A stretch of 56,720 bases of DNA from Labilithrix sp. Lineage in GTDB: Bacteria; Myxococcota_A; Polyangia; Polyangiales; Polyangiaceae. The position numbers were made by a program, and so were the translations under genes. Of this stretch, positions 21,501 through 28,361 are shown one piece after another. Position 1 is the first letter of the stretch; each line of letters opens with the position of its first letter. The DNA lies in the NCBI GenBank assembly GCA_019637225.1, contig JAHBWC010000053.1, positions 1-56,720 of the forward strand, read 5' to 3'. The notes below the pieces were generated by a model. That model ran no database searches and was not told the DNA's origin. It saw nothing but the letters and a program-made list of their open reading frames with translations.

Positions 21501-23944
21501 TCGCGGAGGAGCGCCAGCTTCGAGTACGCGTCTTCTTCGTGACCGAGCTTCACCTCGATCGCGTTCGCGAGCGCCTTGCTGTTGCCGGCCTGCGAATAGA
21601 TCGGGATCAGCGCCTCGGCGGCCCGGAGGTTCGAGGGCTCGAGCTCGAGGATCTTCTCGTACGCGCGCGCCGCGCGATCGTTCTTCTGCTTCTTGTCCGC
21701 CCAGAGCTCGGCGATCTTGAAGAGCATCCCGATCTTGGCTTCGGAGCCGGCTTCCTTCGCCTCCTGCTGCTCGAGGACGCGGATGAACTCGTCCCACTTG
21801 CCGCTCTCGGCGTAGAAGACCTCGAGGTCGTCCCAGCGACCGAGCGCGAGGTACTTCTTCTTGAGCGCCTCCTGCGCCTTGCGGTCGTTCGGCTCGATCG
21901 CGAGCAGCGCGCGCCACGCGTTGACGGCGCCCTCGTCGTTGTTCAGGCGGTCGCCGTAGATCGTCCCGAGCTTCGTGAGGATCTGGACCTTCTGCGGGTT
22001 GTCGTACGTGACCTCGGCCTGCTTCTCGAGGACGTTGACGAGCTTGTCGAAGTCCTTGCTTCGCTCGTAGAGCCCGCCGAGGGCGCCGAGCGCCTCGGCG
22101 TTCGCCGGGTCGCTGTCGAGCACCTGCTGCCAGAGCTCGATGCAGACGTCGGGCTTCTTGACGCGCTCGGTGGCGAGCTTCGCGATCTCGAGGAACTTCT
22201 GCGCGCGCTCGTCGCCGTAGAGGCGCTCGGCCTCGCGTCGCTCGAGACCGAGGAGCTTCTCCCAGTCGCGACGCTTCTCGTACATCTGGCGGAGGTACTC
22301 GATCGCGCTCTGGTTCTCAGGGTCGATCGAGATGACCTGCTCGTACGCTTTGACCGCCTCCGCCTGGTTGGCGAACTTGCCCGTGTAGAGCTCGGCGGCC
22401 TTCGTGAAGAGCGCCACCTTCTCGTCCGCCTCGGGGACGATGGCGGCGAGCTGGAGCAGCGTCTTGACGTACTCGTTGTAACGCTTGTTCGCCTCCTGCT
22501 TGTCGGCGAGCGCGCGGAGCTCGGCGATCTTGCCGGGGTCGCCCTCGGCGGCAGGCGCGAGGCTGACCGCGGGCGGCGGCGCGACGCTGGCCGCCGGAGG
22601 CGGCGCGCTCGCGGGCGGCGGCACCGACGGAGCCGGCGCGGGACGCTCGGACGGAACGGCGGCGGCCGGCGGCGGCTCGCTCATCGCCGGAGGCGGCGCG
22701 ACGTCGGCCGGCGGCGGCTCGCTCACGCCACGCACTTCGACCGCCGGAGGCGGGCTCGTCTCCTGCCGCGTGGGCGGCGTCGTGAGCGCGCCCATGGGCG
22801 GAAGCGACGTCGGCGCGGGCGGCGGGCTCGTGAGCGACTCGCCGATCTGCGCCTCGAACGCGCGGAGGATCGGGTGCTCCGGGTTGATCTGGCTGAGGCG
22901 CTCGAAGACCGTGCGCGCACGGATCAAGTTGCCGAGCTGGCGCCACGCGATCGTCCCCGCCTGGGCGAGGAGGAACGTCGCGTTGCCGTTCTCGCCGGAC
23001 GTCGTGACGGCCTCTTCGGCGAGCGTGAGCACGCGATCCCAGTCGCCGCCCTTCCGACCGTAAGCGTCGCGGAGGTAATGGAACGCGCCCTCGTTCTCGG
23101 GATCGAGCTTGATCGCCTCCTCGAGGAACTTCGCTCCCGTGTCGACGTTCTGGTGACGCGAGACCCAGCGGGTGCCGAACGTCAGCGCGAGGCGCGCGCG
23201 GCGCTCACGCTGGTTTTCGTTCTGGAGGAGACGGAACTGGACGTTCTCGAGCTCGTCGAGCTTTCCGAGCTCGCCGAGCGCGCCCTCGAAGAGCGCGGCG
23301 GCCTGCTTGTCGCTCGGGTCGGCGGCGTAGGCGCGCTCGAGCAGCCCGACGACGGCGTCAGGCTGGAAGCGGCGCGTGACGCGCGCTGCCCGCAGGTAGA
23401 GACGGCAGCGCTGCTCGGCTGTCCCGCTGCCGGCGGAGTCGGCGAGGGCGCTCACGTGCGACTGCCACGAGCCGCTCTCGGCCTGGACGTCTTCGAGGCA
23501 CGCACGCGCCTCGCCGTTCTGTCCGTTGCTCGTCGCGAGCGCGCGCGCGTACGTGCTCGTCGCCTTGTCGTAGTCGCCGAGATCGCAGAGCACGTCGCCG
23601 AGCTCGAGGAGCAGCTCGCTCGCGACGTGGCCTTCCTTCTGCGTGCGGAGCTCCAGCTCGAGGAGCTTCTGCACCATGTTCAACTTGCCGAGGCTCCAGT
23701 AGACCGCGCGCGCTGCCTCGAGGCTCTCGCCGAGCGCCGGATTCAGCTTGTACGCGTCCTGGAAGTGCTTCAGCGCTTTGACGCCCGAGAGGAACTTCGA
23801 CTCGAGCACCTGGCCGAGGCGCAGGTGAAAGCTCGCCTTGGCTTCGTTCGCATCGGAAGACTGGATTCCCTTTTCGAGCTCTTCGACGAGCCCCTGCCAG
23901 TCGCGAACGTTTTCGAGCTGCTTCAGACGTTCCTGCAGGTCCAT
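12506..23944 (-). CDS. gltI: Giant TPR protein, GltI/AgmK-like gliding-motility scaffold
   Basis: 3,812 residues, the largest gene here. Nearly the whole chain is tandem TPR-like helix pairs with a recurring pattern of the type DxAIxxYxxVLxxDPxxxxALxxLxxLY followed by RWxDLxxVLERxAE. A Pro/Ala-rich linker interrupts at about 370-480. There is no signal peptide, so it is probably cytoplasmic. The last 250 residues are not TPR; ELTFIVGKHLSYYRGEHY may be a degenerate M48-peptidase-like remnant. Size and position beside gltG, gltE, gltD and gltC match M. xanthus AgmK/GltI, which from memory is also about 3,800 residues and needed for adventurous gliding. Start ATG 23944 has GAGGGA upstream. No TTA, CTA or TCA codon occurs over at least 3,671 codons. 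Confidence 0.85.
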   Translation of the reverse strand: MDLQERLKQLENVRDWQGLVEELEKGIQSSDANEAKASFHLRLGQVLESKFLSGVKALKHFQDAYKLNPALGESLEAARAVYWSLGKLNMVQKLLELELRTQKEGHVASELLLELGDVLCDLGDYDKATSTYARALATSNGQNGEARACLEDVQAESGSWQSHVSALADSAGSGTAEQRCRLYLRAARVTRRFQPDAVVGLLERAYAADPSDKQAAALFEGALGELGKLDELENVQFRLLQNENQRERRARLALTFGTRWVSRHQNVDTGAKFLEEAIKLDPENEGAFHYLRDAYGRKGGDWDRVLTLAEEAVTTSGENGNATFLLAQAGTIAWRQLGNLIRARTVFERLSQINPEHPILRAFEAQIGESLTSPPPAPTSLPPMGALTTPPTRQETSPPPAVEVRGVSEPPPADVAPPPAMSEPPPAAAVPSERPAPAPSVPPPASAPPPAASVAPPPAVSLAPAAEGDPGKIAELRALADKQEANKRYNEYVKTLLQLAAIVPEADEKVALFTKAAELYTGKFANQAEAVKAYEQVISIDPENQSAIEYLRQMYEKRRDWEKLLGLERREAERLYGDERAQKFLEIAKLATERVKKPDVCIELWQQVLDSDPANAEALGALGGLYERSKDFDKLVNVLEKQAEVTYDNPQKVQILTKLGTIYGDRLNNDEGAVNAWRALLAIEPNDRKAQEALKKKYLALGRWDDLEVFYAESGKWDEFIRVLEQQEAKEAGSEAKIGMLFKIAELWADKKQKNDRAARAYEKILELEPSNLRAAEALIPIYSQAGNSKALANAIEVKLGHEEDAYSKLALLREVAGLYEGKVKEPQKAFARYLSAFVLFPSDEQTTVDVERAAKATGQWEEVKGAYSTAIDQAIDGGDAGLAITLRLKLGRVLVEEMQQVDEALSAYRAVYDADSENAEALAALERLYRATSRYADLLGIYEKRRELSTDHGEKKQISYEIAKLYETEVKDLDKAIDTYIGVLEDEPTDAHALKALDVLYGQLERWEPYVDTLRRRIELDVNEGELIDLKFRLGQTLEKYTGDPAGALENYREILFLDAQHEGAREALEALLQNAELRAEAAAILENIYEERGDWPKLLVALDILAESEGDSDKRVQLLRKVARVSSEMLTDHSRAFKALASALRDQPHHNETRAEIERIADMSSTWKALTELYESIAENLTDAFLARSYWMRSAQIEDQALGLVDDAAKGYAHVLSLDPADAEALDALEALFTRTQRWTDLIGVIERRIEQTAEPDSREQLYVRMARIYDEQLGRPDDAVSSYKRVLELDPASQTALSALDALFTRQRMWSDLAENLESQLSLAADDEQQIALMLRLAALRETEMQQIEQAIDGYRSVLERDIGSQQALGALERLGAEPAHELVIADLLEPLYRQIGDYQKLIGAHEVQVRRSDDANRRVELLHQISQLYEDAAADLNNAFATLARALKEDPGNDQTQTQIDRVARATGRFEDLAQVYRQLGAEAVEGDPALGATLTMMSARVYEADIGNLDTAIGLYTKVLDIDASHLAAAESLERLYRQTERYSDLSQILQRKAEILQEPSDQKDALFQAAAIEEDVLEKPEDAIAVYKKVLAIDEDDVRALDALIKRYLGLSRWQDLLAVYERKADLVGDPDEKKRIYYQVGAVYERELGSVEQAIETYTKILELDPDDLQALSRLDVLYEQAQNWQELLGVLTRESEMCEDPNEAISFQYRIAELYEKRLEDVVRAIELYREILQRQVDHEPTLAALEGLKSGERDPLGAAAVLEPVYEAASDWPRLISVHEVQVAHADDAFQKVDLLHRIARLYEDALENHGSAFDTYARALGLDNGNEATLQNLERLAMVVNRWPQVAALYDAELDKLGETPERFVELGLRLAQIYEVQLEDVDNAIGRYRRVVEVEPENQSAVRSLDRLYVQTERWADLAAILEREAEIGQTPDEILEFKYRLGQVQQVSLNNVDGAIAAYRDVLNAAPEHEAAAQALEGLFANGVKQVEIAEILEPLYRAAGEWEKLAGVHEAQLAHTPANPETNNEERLAAYYRIAELFEDKLMDSVRTLDVYIRALKELPLDEKSGEEAPRLAGAIDNGWETLANAYADILGLHQDKNVQCTIGRRLAKTFEDDLGDVDKAVETYRYVLSVEELDQEALANLDRIYLSIESWADLAGVLEMRVRAPADDLELTELYARLGEVYESRLTDVANATRAFRRIFDGLDKTHDGAIQALARIYSSQENWVELNGVYERELENASGDVAEAEIRAKLAHLAAERLNDPNRAIDTWKLVLDLRGEDPEALQALSNLYEQQEQWRELVDILERQYDIADSDDDRVNILTRKARTFEGKLQRDELALEDWNRVLDIDYANLAALRAIAAIRRRQGDAQELVTALHQQVDRAAAMFDGEELKEIFRELGKVYGGELSQPYDAADAWRKLLEVGPDFEAMDALEAIYRGQEQWTDVIDVKMQRAAALEDTAAKIEEYRQVAELWRETVQEPDKATLAWQKVLEVDVAHDEAFRELEKLHTAGNRWEPVIELYLGRLDTRSETADRTDLLRRIAKVFEEKLDDKNQALDALINALGEDFHDRDTAKYLERMAQGTGRWGEVIQTANNWLQEQTEAHQKIRLCLHLAKWYGDDLGHPEYAQPYYAQIVALDPNNVGALRQMGQLYRKNGNWQQLGATLTRALDVAVTDVDRKEILTELGELLDSQMSQTDQAVTHFNRALEVDGLFIPAIENLERIYASRGEKKQLVDILTRKVKALQDPSEIATTKLRIGSLHEEMSDSNRAAQTFREVIELEPQNLQGLRGLARVYEILNQWPELVRVLEAQLDVVTTERERIDILMQLANIHEEHFLKADIAAQRLEQVLEIDPNHEDAYFALERCYRKLRQWTELINVYERHISATLDRKTKVDLYGAIAQVYADEIEDTDRAIDAYRNIVDLDDVNLPALEALSKLYDKQGDASQSIDYMTRVAELTQDTKQRVESYFRIGKALDEKLGDRVSAQDRYEMALDLDPSHLPTLGALRQIATDNADYDKAARYIDQEQSYTPAPRQRARLLVELGRLREEMLGDHDSAVLAWEAGFEADPENEEAAMPLVDEYIAKESWEKAEPLLDMLTRKAGKRDRGEQHTLYNKLGMVCAALQRDDKAHKAYSAAHQLDLTDQVTIRGLAEVCFRLKDWGAALTNFQKVLTSLAEDENTERAEVYFKLGAIKREQGQAKQAINNFEKALGVDSAHRDTLEALVGIYTDLKDWKQVVAYKRAILDTVVDGEERFKVLVDIADIWQDQDKNPVKAIEALEDAKDLQPENRPLLNKMLPLYEATQNWTRMIDTIHAIADMEKDTGRKSKFVFTIAQLYRDKMGDQDRAVEMFNEALDLNPSYLEAFERINKVLTAQKDWKQLERAFRKMLRRLSTANAGNPDLEFNLWHNLGLIYRDRLNDINSAIEAFKMATRFKDEPVERQILAELYETTDQLEAAVGEHSQVLQKDPLRVDPYRALYKLALKMHDYDRAWCMCAALAFLHKADEEEQRFFEDYRPRGMIQVKSRLDNEQWVKNLFHKDENIFIGKIFEMVTPAAIVAKTQALAKAKQLPALDRRFKQDPATSTVTFAKTFGWAAQVLGIQLPDLYVRNDVAGALVAVPSRPPASVAGQSVLTGYTPQELTFIVGKHLSYYRGEHYIKNLFPTLGELKVVFFSAIKIIQPEFNVPAEMAQAVNMTASEFVKYMQPVERDSLRLVVQKFIEDGAKADLKRWMQSVDVSGARAGLLLCADLEIAKKIIAAEPQLPGDLAPPDKLKELIVFSVSEQYLALRKALGIAIG

Positions 23945-24284
23945 GGATTCCCTCGGTTATCCCCAAACCGCGCTTGGCATCCCACGGCCGCTACGCTCGG
24001 CTCGTGAGTGCCAACGTCGGAGTGCAAGGCTATCAAAGCCCCGAGCGGTGTGGGGTTCCTTGATCACAATCGCAGACAAGTACTTCGGCGACGGGTCAGC
24101 GTCGCTTTTCGGCTTGACCGGTGTAGCGTCGTGTGAGCGCGGCGAAGAGACCACCGCGTGCAACGGCCCGCGCCCCCTTCGGGATGCGGGCCTCGCCGAG
24201 TCGGCGCTCACGCTCGAGAGCGCCTCCCCAGCGTCCTCTGTCCCCGCGAATCCGCGGGGCCTCAGGCAGTCGGCGTAGGTCACG
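23945..24284. other. Intergenic region between the gltI-like gene and the TPR lipoprotein gene
   Basis: 340 bases without a credible gene. It must hold the promoter of the gltI-like unit, but I find no convincing -35/-10 or -24/-12 pair. A hairpin-forming inverted repeat at 24242-24259 (CCCCGCG, 4-base loop, CGCGGGG) follows the TPR lipoprotein stop and may act as its terminator, though no T-run follows. Confidence 0.5.
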
Positions 24285-25202
24285 CTACTGGAGCGTGCCG
24301 CCGAGCTTCGTCGCGAGCTGCTGAGCCTGAGTGCACTGATCCGAGTAGCGCTGCGCGGCGGCGCCCTTGCAGATCATCTTCTGGAAGGACTGGAGCTGAG
24401 CCATCGCCTCGCTCTTCTTCGGCGGGTTCAAGCTCGCGTACGCAGCCCCGAGGTTGAAGAAGGCGATCTGCTGCCCCGCCTCGTTGCAGGGCCCGCACGC
24501 CTTCTTCGCCGCCTCGTACTCGGAGACCGCCTTCGACGTGTCGTGCTTGCGGTCGTGGATGTCGCCGAGGAGGCTGTGGATGACGAAGAGGGCCTTGTCG
24601 CCGTCGCTCGCGAACGAGAGCGCCTGCGTGAGGACCTGCTCCGCCTGGTCGATGTAGTTGAGGCGGATGTAGAGCTCGGCGAGCGGCCCATAGAACGGCA
24701 GCACGTCGGGCTTCGTCGCGATCGCCTTCGTGTACGCGTCGAGCGCGTTCGCCTCGTCGTCGAGGTGGAGGTGAACCTCCGCGAGCTCGAAGTGCGCGTC
24801 GGCGATGTTGGAGTCGAGCTTGATCGCCTCCTCGAGCGGCGCCTTCGCGTCACCCCACCCCGTCGGGCCCTTCACCGCCTGGCGCGCGAGCGCGAGGCCG
24901 TGCTGGAAGAAGTAGTTCGCGTGCTTCGGCGCGAGCTTCTCCGCCTTCGCGCACGTGGTCGCGACCTTGTCCCACTGCTCTTTCTTCTGGTACGCGTTCG
25001 CGAGCTTTCCGAGGATCTTGTGATTCGTCGGATCGAGGTTGGTCGCCTGCTCGTACTTCGAGATGGCGCCGTCGACGTTGGTGGCCTTCTCCCTGTCGCC
25101 TTCGTTGGCGAGGTTGACCGCCTCGATGTTGTTTCGGCTGCACCCCGAACCGAGCATCGCGAGCGCCGAGACCGCGAGAACCGTTCCCAAAACCCTCTTC
25201 AT
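24285..25202 (-). CDS. TPR lipoprotein between gltG and gltI
   Basis: 305 residues. Signal with lipobox ending at Cys21 (LGSGC), so a lipoprotein. About seven TPR-like units follow (for example GAISKYEQATNLDPTNHKI, KAPLEEAIKLDSNIADAHF, NALDAYTKAIATKPDVLPF, AVSEYEAAKKACGPCNEA). A CxxC (CGPC) lies in the last units and more Cys near the C-terminus (MICKG, DQCTQ). It is similar in design to, but shorter than, the GltE-like lipoprotein at 28653-30101. Its placement inside the motility cluster suggests an additional outer-membrane or periplasmic adaptor, but I cannot equate it with a specific M. xanthus Glt protein. Terminator-like hairpins on both sides suggest its own transcription unit. Confidence 0.75.
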   Translation of the reverse strand: MKRVLGTVLAVSALAMLGSGCSRNNIEAVNLANEGDREKATNVDGAISKYEQATNLDPTNHKILGKLANAYQKKEQWDKVATTCAKAEKLAPKHANYFFQHGLALARQAVKGPTGWGDAKAPLEEAIKLDSNIADAHFELAEVHLHLDDEANALDAYTKAIATKPDVLPFYGPLAELYIRLNYIDQAEQVLTQALSFASDGDKALFVIHSLLGDIHDRKHDTSKAVSEYEAAKKACGPCNEAGQQIAFFNLGAAYASLNPPKKSEAMAQLQSFQKMICKGAAAQRYSDQCTQAQQLATKLGGTLQ

Positions 25203-25462
25203 GGCGGCGGGAGTGTAAGGGAGAGGGTCCGCCAGACAAAGAGGAATCCAAGGCCGAATTCGGTCCGCGCCCAGGCGGCTGCGGGCGGATCTCAGCCTCC
25301 GCCGGAACAGCCCGGAAGATCCCCGCCCGCAGCGGCCGGGTCCTCATTGCGTCTCCCCTCGCCGGCCGAGCTCACCGAACGCCCGCGCTCACCGCAGCGC
25401 TCGCGCTCGAGCCCCAGCCGAGCACCGCGATCCCAACGCGAGCGAGGCTCCCTCTCGTCTCC

Positions 25463-25496
25463 CCCGTGCCCGTGCCCGTGCCCGTGCCCGTGCCCG
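25463..25496. repeat. Tandem hexanucleotide repeat (CCCGTG)5.7
   Basis: Five perfect copies of CCCGTG plus a partial copy, in the non-coding gap upstream of the TPR lipoprotein. Six-base units are prone to slippage; change in copy number would alter promoter or leader length, not a reading frame. Confidence 0.9.
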
Positions 25497-25540
25497 CTCT
25501 CGTCTCCCGCTCTCGTCTCCCGCACGCGAACCCACGCCGC

Positions 25541-25581
25541 ACAAAACACGAGGGCCGCGCTGCCTCATCGGCGCGCGGCCC
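25541..25581 (-). terminator. Intrinsic terminator after gltG
   Basis: On the minus strand, 34 bases past the gltG stop, a perfect 9-bp stem GGGCCGCGC/GCGCGGCCC (25581-25552) with a 12-base loop is followed by TCGTGTTTTG. Confidence 0.6.
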
Positions 25582-25614
25582 CAGTGGGTGCACTCTACAA
25601 CGAGCGGGTGACGG

Positions 25615-27819
25615 TCAGTCGCCCGGGTTGAAGATGATCGGGTAGACGACCGTGACGATGCCGCCTTCGGGCTGCGGGAACGAGAGGTTTCCGAAGCCGC
25701 GGACGACGCACGAGATGACGCCCTGATCCGGGAGCTCGCTGCCGCCGTCCTGGGCCGTCGAGACGGCGCCGGAGCGGTCGATGACGAACTTCACGGAGAC
25801 ACGACCCGAGAGCGTCGGGTTGTTGCGCAGACCGTTCTCGTAGCAGAGACGGAAGCGACCGAAGTTCTGGCGAACGATGCGCTGGATGACCTCCGGCGGG
25901 AGGCGGCCGTTGACCTGCGTCGCGCCCTGACGGAGCGACGGGCTCTTGGTCTGGTGAGCGCCGCCGAGGCGGCCGTGGCCGTTGCCGAAGCCCTGGCCGG
26001 TGCCGGTGCCGGCGCCGTGGCCGAGCGTTCCGATGTTGCCGAGGCCGATGCCTTCGCCGCGACCGCCGCCGCCTTCGCCGACGCCGGAGAGGCCGAGACC
26101 GCCGGCGCCGAACGCGTCGCCGATGGCGTCACCCCACATGTTGCCGCGGGCGGAGAGCGGGTCGTTGCCGAGCGAGTCGTCGCGTCCCCAGGGCGCCGTC
26201 GGGGCGTTCGGATCGCCGCCCGCGCCGACGTTGATGAGGCCGATCATGCCGAACTCCTGCGCTTCCTTCAGCGCAGCCTGACGCGCGATGTGCGGGTCCG
26301 AGTTGTCCTGCGGGCCCTGCACGCCGTAGCGCTTGTTCGTGTCCTTGGTGTTCGGGTTTCCCATGGAACCCTCTTCACCCTTGGCGCGCGTGCCGGTGCC
26401 GCCTTCCTTGTTGTCGGCGTTCTGATCCGGCTGCTGCTCGGTCTCCTTCTCCTCCTGCTCACGCTCGGCAGCCGCGTTGAGCATCTTCTGCATGAGGAGG
26501 AGCTGATCGCGATCGATCGCCTCGGCGTCGTCGCTGCCCATCGACGGCATGAAGAACGCCATCGAGGCGACGATGCCGATGTGGAGGAGGAACGAGAGGC
26601 CGATGAACATGTACGCGGCCGGCTCGAAGCTCGAGAAGACGCCGACCGGCGGCGACTTGCCCGCGTTGACCGCGCTCACCTCGAAGGTGAGGCCCGTGCC
26701 CTCGATCTCCATCCTCGCCTTCGCGTTGTTCGGGAGATCGAGCTCGTGCGCGCCGCTCAGCTCCGCGGACGGACGAGCGCGACCCGACGAGACGAGGTCG
26801 TGGAACGTGAAGGTGCCCTGGCCCGGGATCTCGACGGTGCCGCTCGAGCGCGGGAGGATCACGAGCGCCGCGCTGACGCCGCGCGCGACGACGACGGGGG
26901 CGCGCGTCGTGCCGAGCACCTCGCTCGGGACGAAGTAGTCGGCGCCCGGCTCCTCACCGACGAAGAAGCTCTTCGGCGGCGAGTTGTGCGCGACGTGAAG
27001 CGTGTTGTGGTCCCACTTGACGAGGACCTCGATCGCCGCCGCGTGAGTCTCGACCTCGTCGGGGTGGACGTCGGGGCCGCTCTTCACGATCGAGAACGTG
27101 TAGGGCTGGCTCGGATCGAAGTCGCTGCCGCCGGGGGCGTTGAGCGCGTAGCCACCACCACCCTGATCGGCCGCCGACGCGACGAACGGGTTGGCGACCG
27201 CCGCGAACGGGCTCGCGACCGCCGCGAACGGGTTGGCCTGCGCGAACGGGTTCGCTGCGGCCGGGGGAGCCGCCGGAGGCGCGCTCTGGTGCGCGGCCTG
27301 CGCCGCGAACGGGTTCGGGGGCGGCTGCGACGGCGCTGCGAACGGGTTCGCCGCCGGCGGCGGCGCGCTCCCGCCCGGAATGCCCTGCGCGGCGATCGCC
27401 TCGGTCGGCGTGTTCACCTGCATCTGATGCGGCGGCACCTGCGGAGTGACCGGCGGGGGCGGCACGGGCGCGCTCGCCATCGCGGCGGTCTGCGCACCAC
27501 CGGCGAGCTCGGCGCTCTCGAGGTGAATCATGGTCGAGCCGATCTGGATCTGATCGCCAGGCCGGACCTTGCACTTGTTCACCCGCTGACCGTTCACCAT
27601 CGTGCCCGGCTCGTTGCCGAGATCGATCAGCGTGATGTCGTTCGGGTTGGCGACCTCGATGACCGCGTGCATGCGCGACGCGAGGTCATCGTCCACACGC
27701 AGATGGCTGCGCGGGTCCTTGCCGACCTTCACGATGTCCTGGGCGATCGTGTCCCTACGGACGAGTTGCTCGCCCTGGTAGAGCGCGAACGTCAGCGCAA
27801 CCTTCGCCTTGCCTTCCAT
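25615..27819 (-). CDS. gltG: GltG/PglI-like inner-membrane protein: FHA, TM helix, TonB-like C-terminus
   Basis: 734 residues. About 25-100 is an FHA domain (VGKDPRSHLRVDDDLASRMHAVIE, later GTMVNG). A Pro/Ala linker at about 110-215 carries five NPF and one SPF motif. A second globular part precedes one transmembrane helix at about 400-422 (MFIGLSFLLHIGIVASMAFF). The periplasmic part is charged, then very Gly-rich, and ends in the AgmX/PglI C-terminal (TonB-like) domain at about 640-734 (RIVRQNFGRFRLCYENGL, VKFVIDRSGAV, VISCVV). This architecture is that of GltG (PglI), which links the cytoplasmic gliding platform to the periplasm. Its neighbours, gltC-D-E upstream and the giant TPR gene downstream, support the call. 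It lies 123 bases after the small gltF-position gene. Confidence 0.88.
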   Translation of the reverse strand: MEGKAKVALTFALYQGEQLVRRDTIAQDIVKVGKDPRSHLRVDDDLASRMHAVIEVANPNDITLIDLGNEPGTMVNGQRVNKCKVRPGDQIQIGSTMIHLESAELAGGAQTAAMASAPVPPPPVTPQVPPHQMQVNTPTEAIAAQGIPGGSAPPPAANPFAAPSQPPPNPFAAQAAHQSAPPAAPPAAANPFAQANPFAAVASPFAAVANPFVASAADQGGGGYALNAPGGSDFDPSQPYTFSIVKSGPDVHPDEVETHAAAIEVLVKWDHNTLHVAHNSPPKSFFVGEEPGADYFVPSEVLGTTRAPVVVARGVSAALVILPRSSGTVEIPGQGTFTFHDLVSSGRARPSAELSGAHELDLPNNAKARMEIEGTGLTFEVSAVNAGKSPPVGVFSSFEPAAYMFIGLSFLLHIGIVASMAFFMPSMGSDDAEAIDRDQLLLMQKMLNAAAEREQEEKETEQQPDQNADNKEGGTGTRAKGEEGSMGNPNTKDTNKRYGVQGPQDNSDPHIARQAALKEAQEFGMIGLINVGAGGDPNAPTAPWGRDDSLGNDPLSARGNMWGDAIGDAFGAGGLGLSGVGEGGGGRGEGIGLGNIGTLGHGAGTGTGQGFGNGHGRLGGAHQTKSPSLRQGATQVNGRLPPEVIQRIVRQNFGRFRLCYENGLRNNPTLSGRVSVKFVIDRSGAVSTAQDGGSELPDQGVISCVVRGFGNLSFPQPEGGIVTVVYPIIFNPGD

Positions 27820-27942
27820 CGTATCGACCTTCCTCTAGTGCTGCCGCCGCGTCTCGTCGCGGAGTGTGCGGCGGTTACAACCGATGCCCTTCGCTCGTCG
27901 ATGATGAGGATCGAACGCGCGAAGCGAGTGAATGGGGATGAA

Positions 27943-28230
27943 TCAGAGGTTCTCGACGCTCTTCAACATCTCGGGCACGAAGGACGTGCGCGGACGAATC
28001 AGAGTCGTGCGCACCGGACCGGGACGCACGCGGATCGTCGCGTCGTTCGGGCCGAAGCCGCCCGCCGCGAGCGGATCGTCGGAGAACTCGTAGCCGTAGC
28101 CCTCGTCCTTACCCGCGGCGCCCGTCGACTTGACGCCTGCGCCGCCGCCGCCCGGCTGCTGCGCGAACGCCGACGCGCTCGTGAGGACGAAAGCTGCTGC
28201 GAGGAGACCAAAAAGAACCCGCTTCTTCAT
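27943..28230 (-). CDS. gltF: Small secreted Gly-rich protein in the gltF position
   Basis: 95 residues from ATG 28230, with GAGCGGAAG just upstream. Clear signal peptide (KKRVLFGLLAAAFVLTSASAFA), a Gly-rich stretch (QQPGGGGAGVK), and a conserved-looking tail (YGYEFSDDPLAAGGFGPND, RPRTSFVPEMLKSVENL). No transmembrane helix after the signal and no lipobox, so periplasmic. It sits between the gltE- and gltG-like genes, where M. xanthus has gltF; the symbol rests on position and size, not on recognised sequence. Longer in-frame starts up to 28398 lack a ribosome site. Confidence 0.55.
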   Translation of the reverse strand: MKKRVLFGLLAAAFVLTSASAFAQQPGGGGAGVKSTGAAGKDEGYGYEFSDDPLAAGGFGPNDATIRVRPGPVRTTLIRPRTSFVPEMLKSVENL

Positions 28231-28361
28231 CTTCCGCTCCTGACTTCTCCGAAGTCGAACACCGCTCGAGGGACCCGCCTGCGACGGGCACGTTAGCGGC
28301 AATCGTGCCGGAGGGTAAATCTTCCAATTCCCCAGGATTTTTGCGCCGCGATTACAGTGAG

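Larger units (their letters stand above)
25203..25614. other. Intergenic region with a terminator and hexamer repeats
   Basis: 412 bases without a gene, between the TPR lipoprotein start and the gltG stop. It contains the gltG terminator (25541-25581), the CCCGTG repeat (25463-25496) and two copies of a 13-base unit CTCTCGTCTCCCG at about 25497-25522. I see no convincing promoter for the TPR lipoprotein gene. Confidence 0.6.

Noticed and set aside
12932..24007. Plus-strand open frame of 3,691 codons opposite the giant TPR gene
   Set aside because: It is in phase with the sense codons and exists only because TTA, CTA and TCA are not used; its translation is Leu/Val/Glu/Arg/Asp-rich without any domain, while the minus strand encodes clear TPRs.
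23985..24025. TGGCAC on the minus strand before the gltI-like gene as a sigma-54 -24 element
   Set aside because: No TTGC at the required five-base distance; I found no full TGGCAC-N5-TTGC in the intergenic regions I read.
25954..28296. Plus-strand frame of 780 codons opposite gltG and the gltF-position gene
   Set aside because: Arg/Asp/Val-rich shadow; the opposite strand encodes FHA, TM and TonB-like domains.
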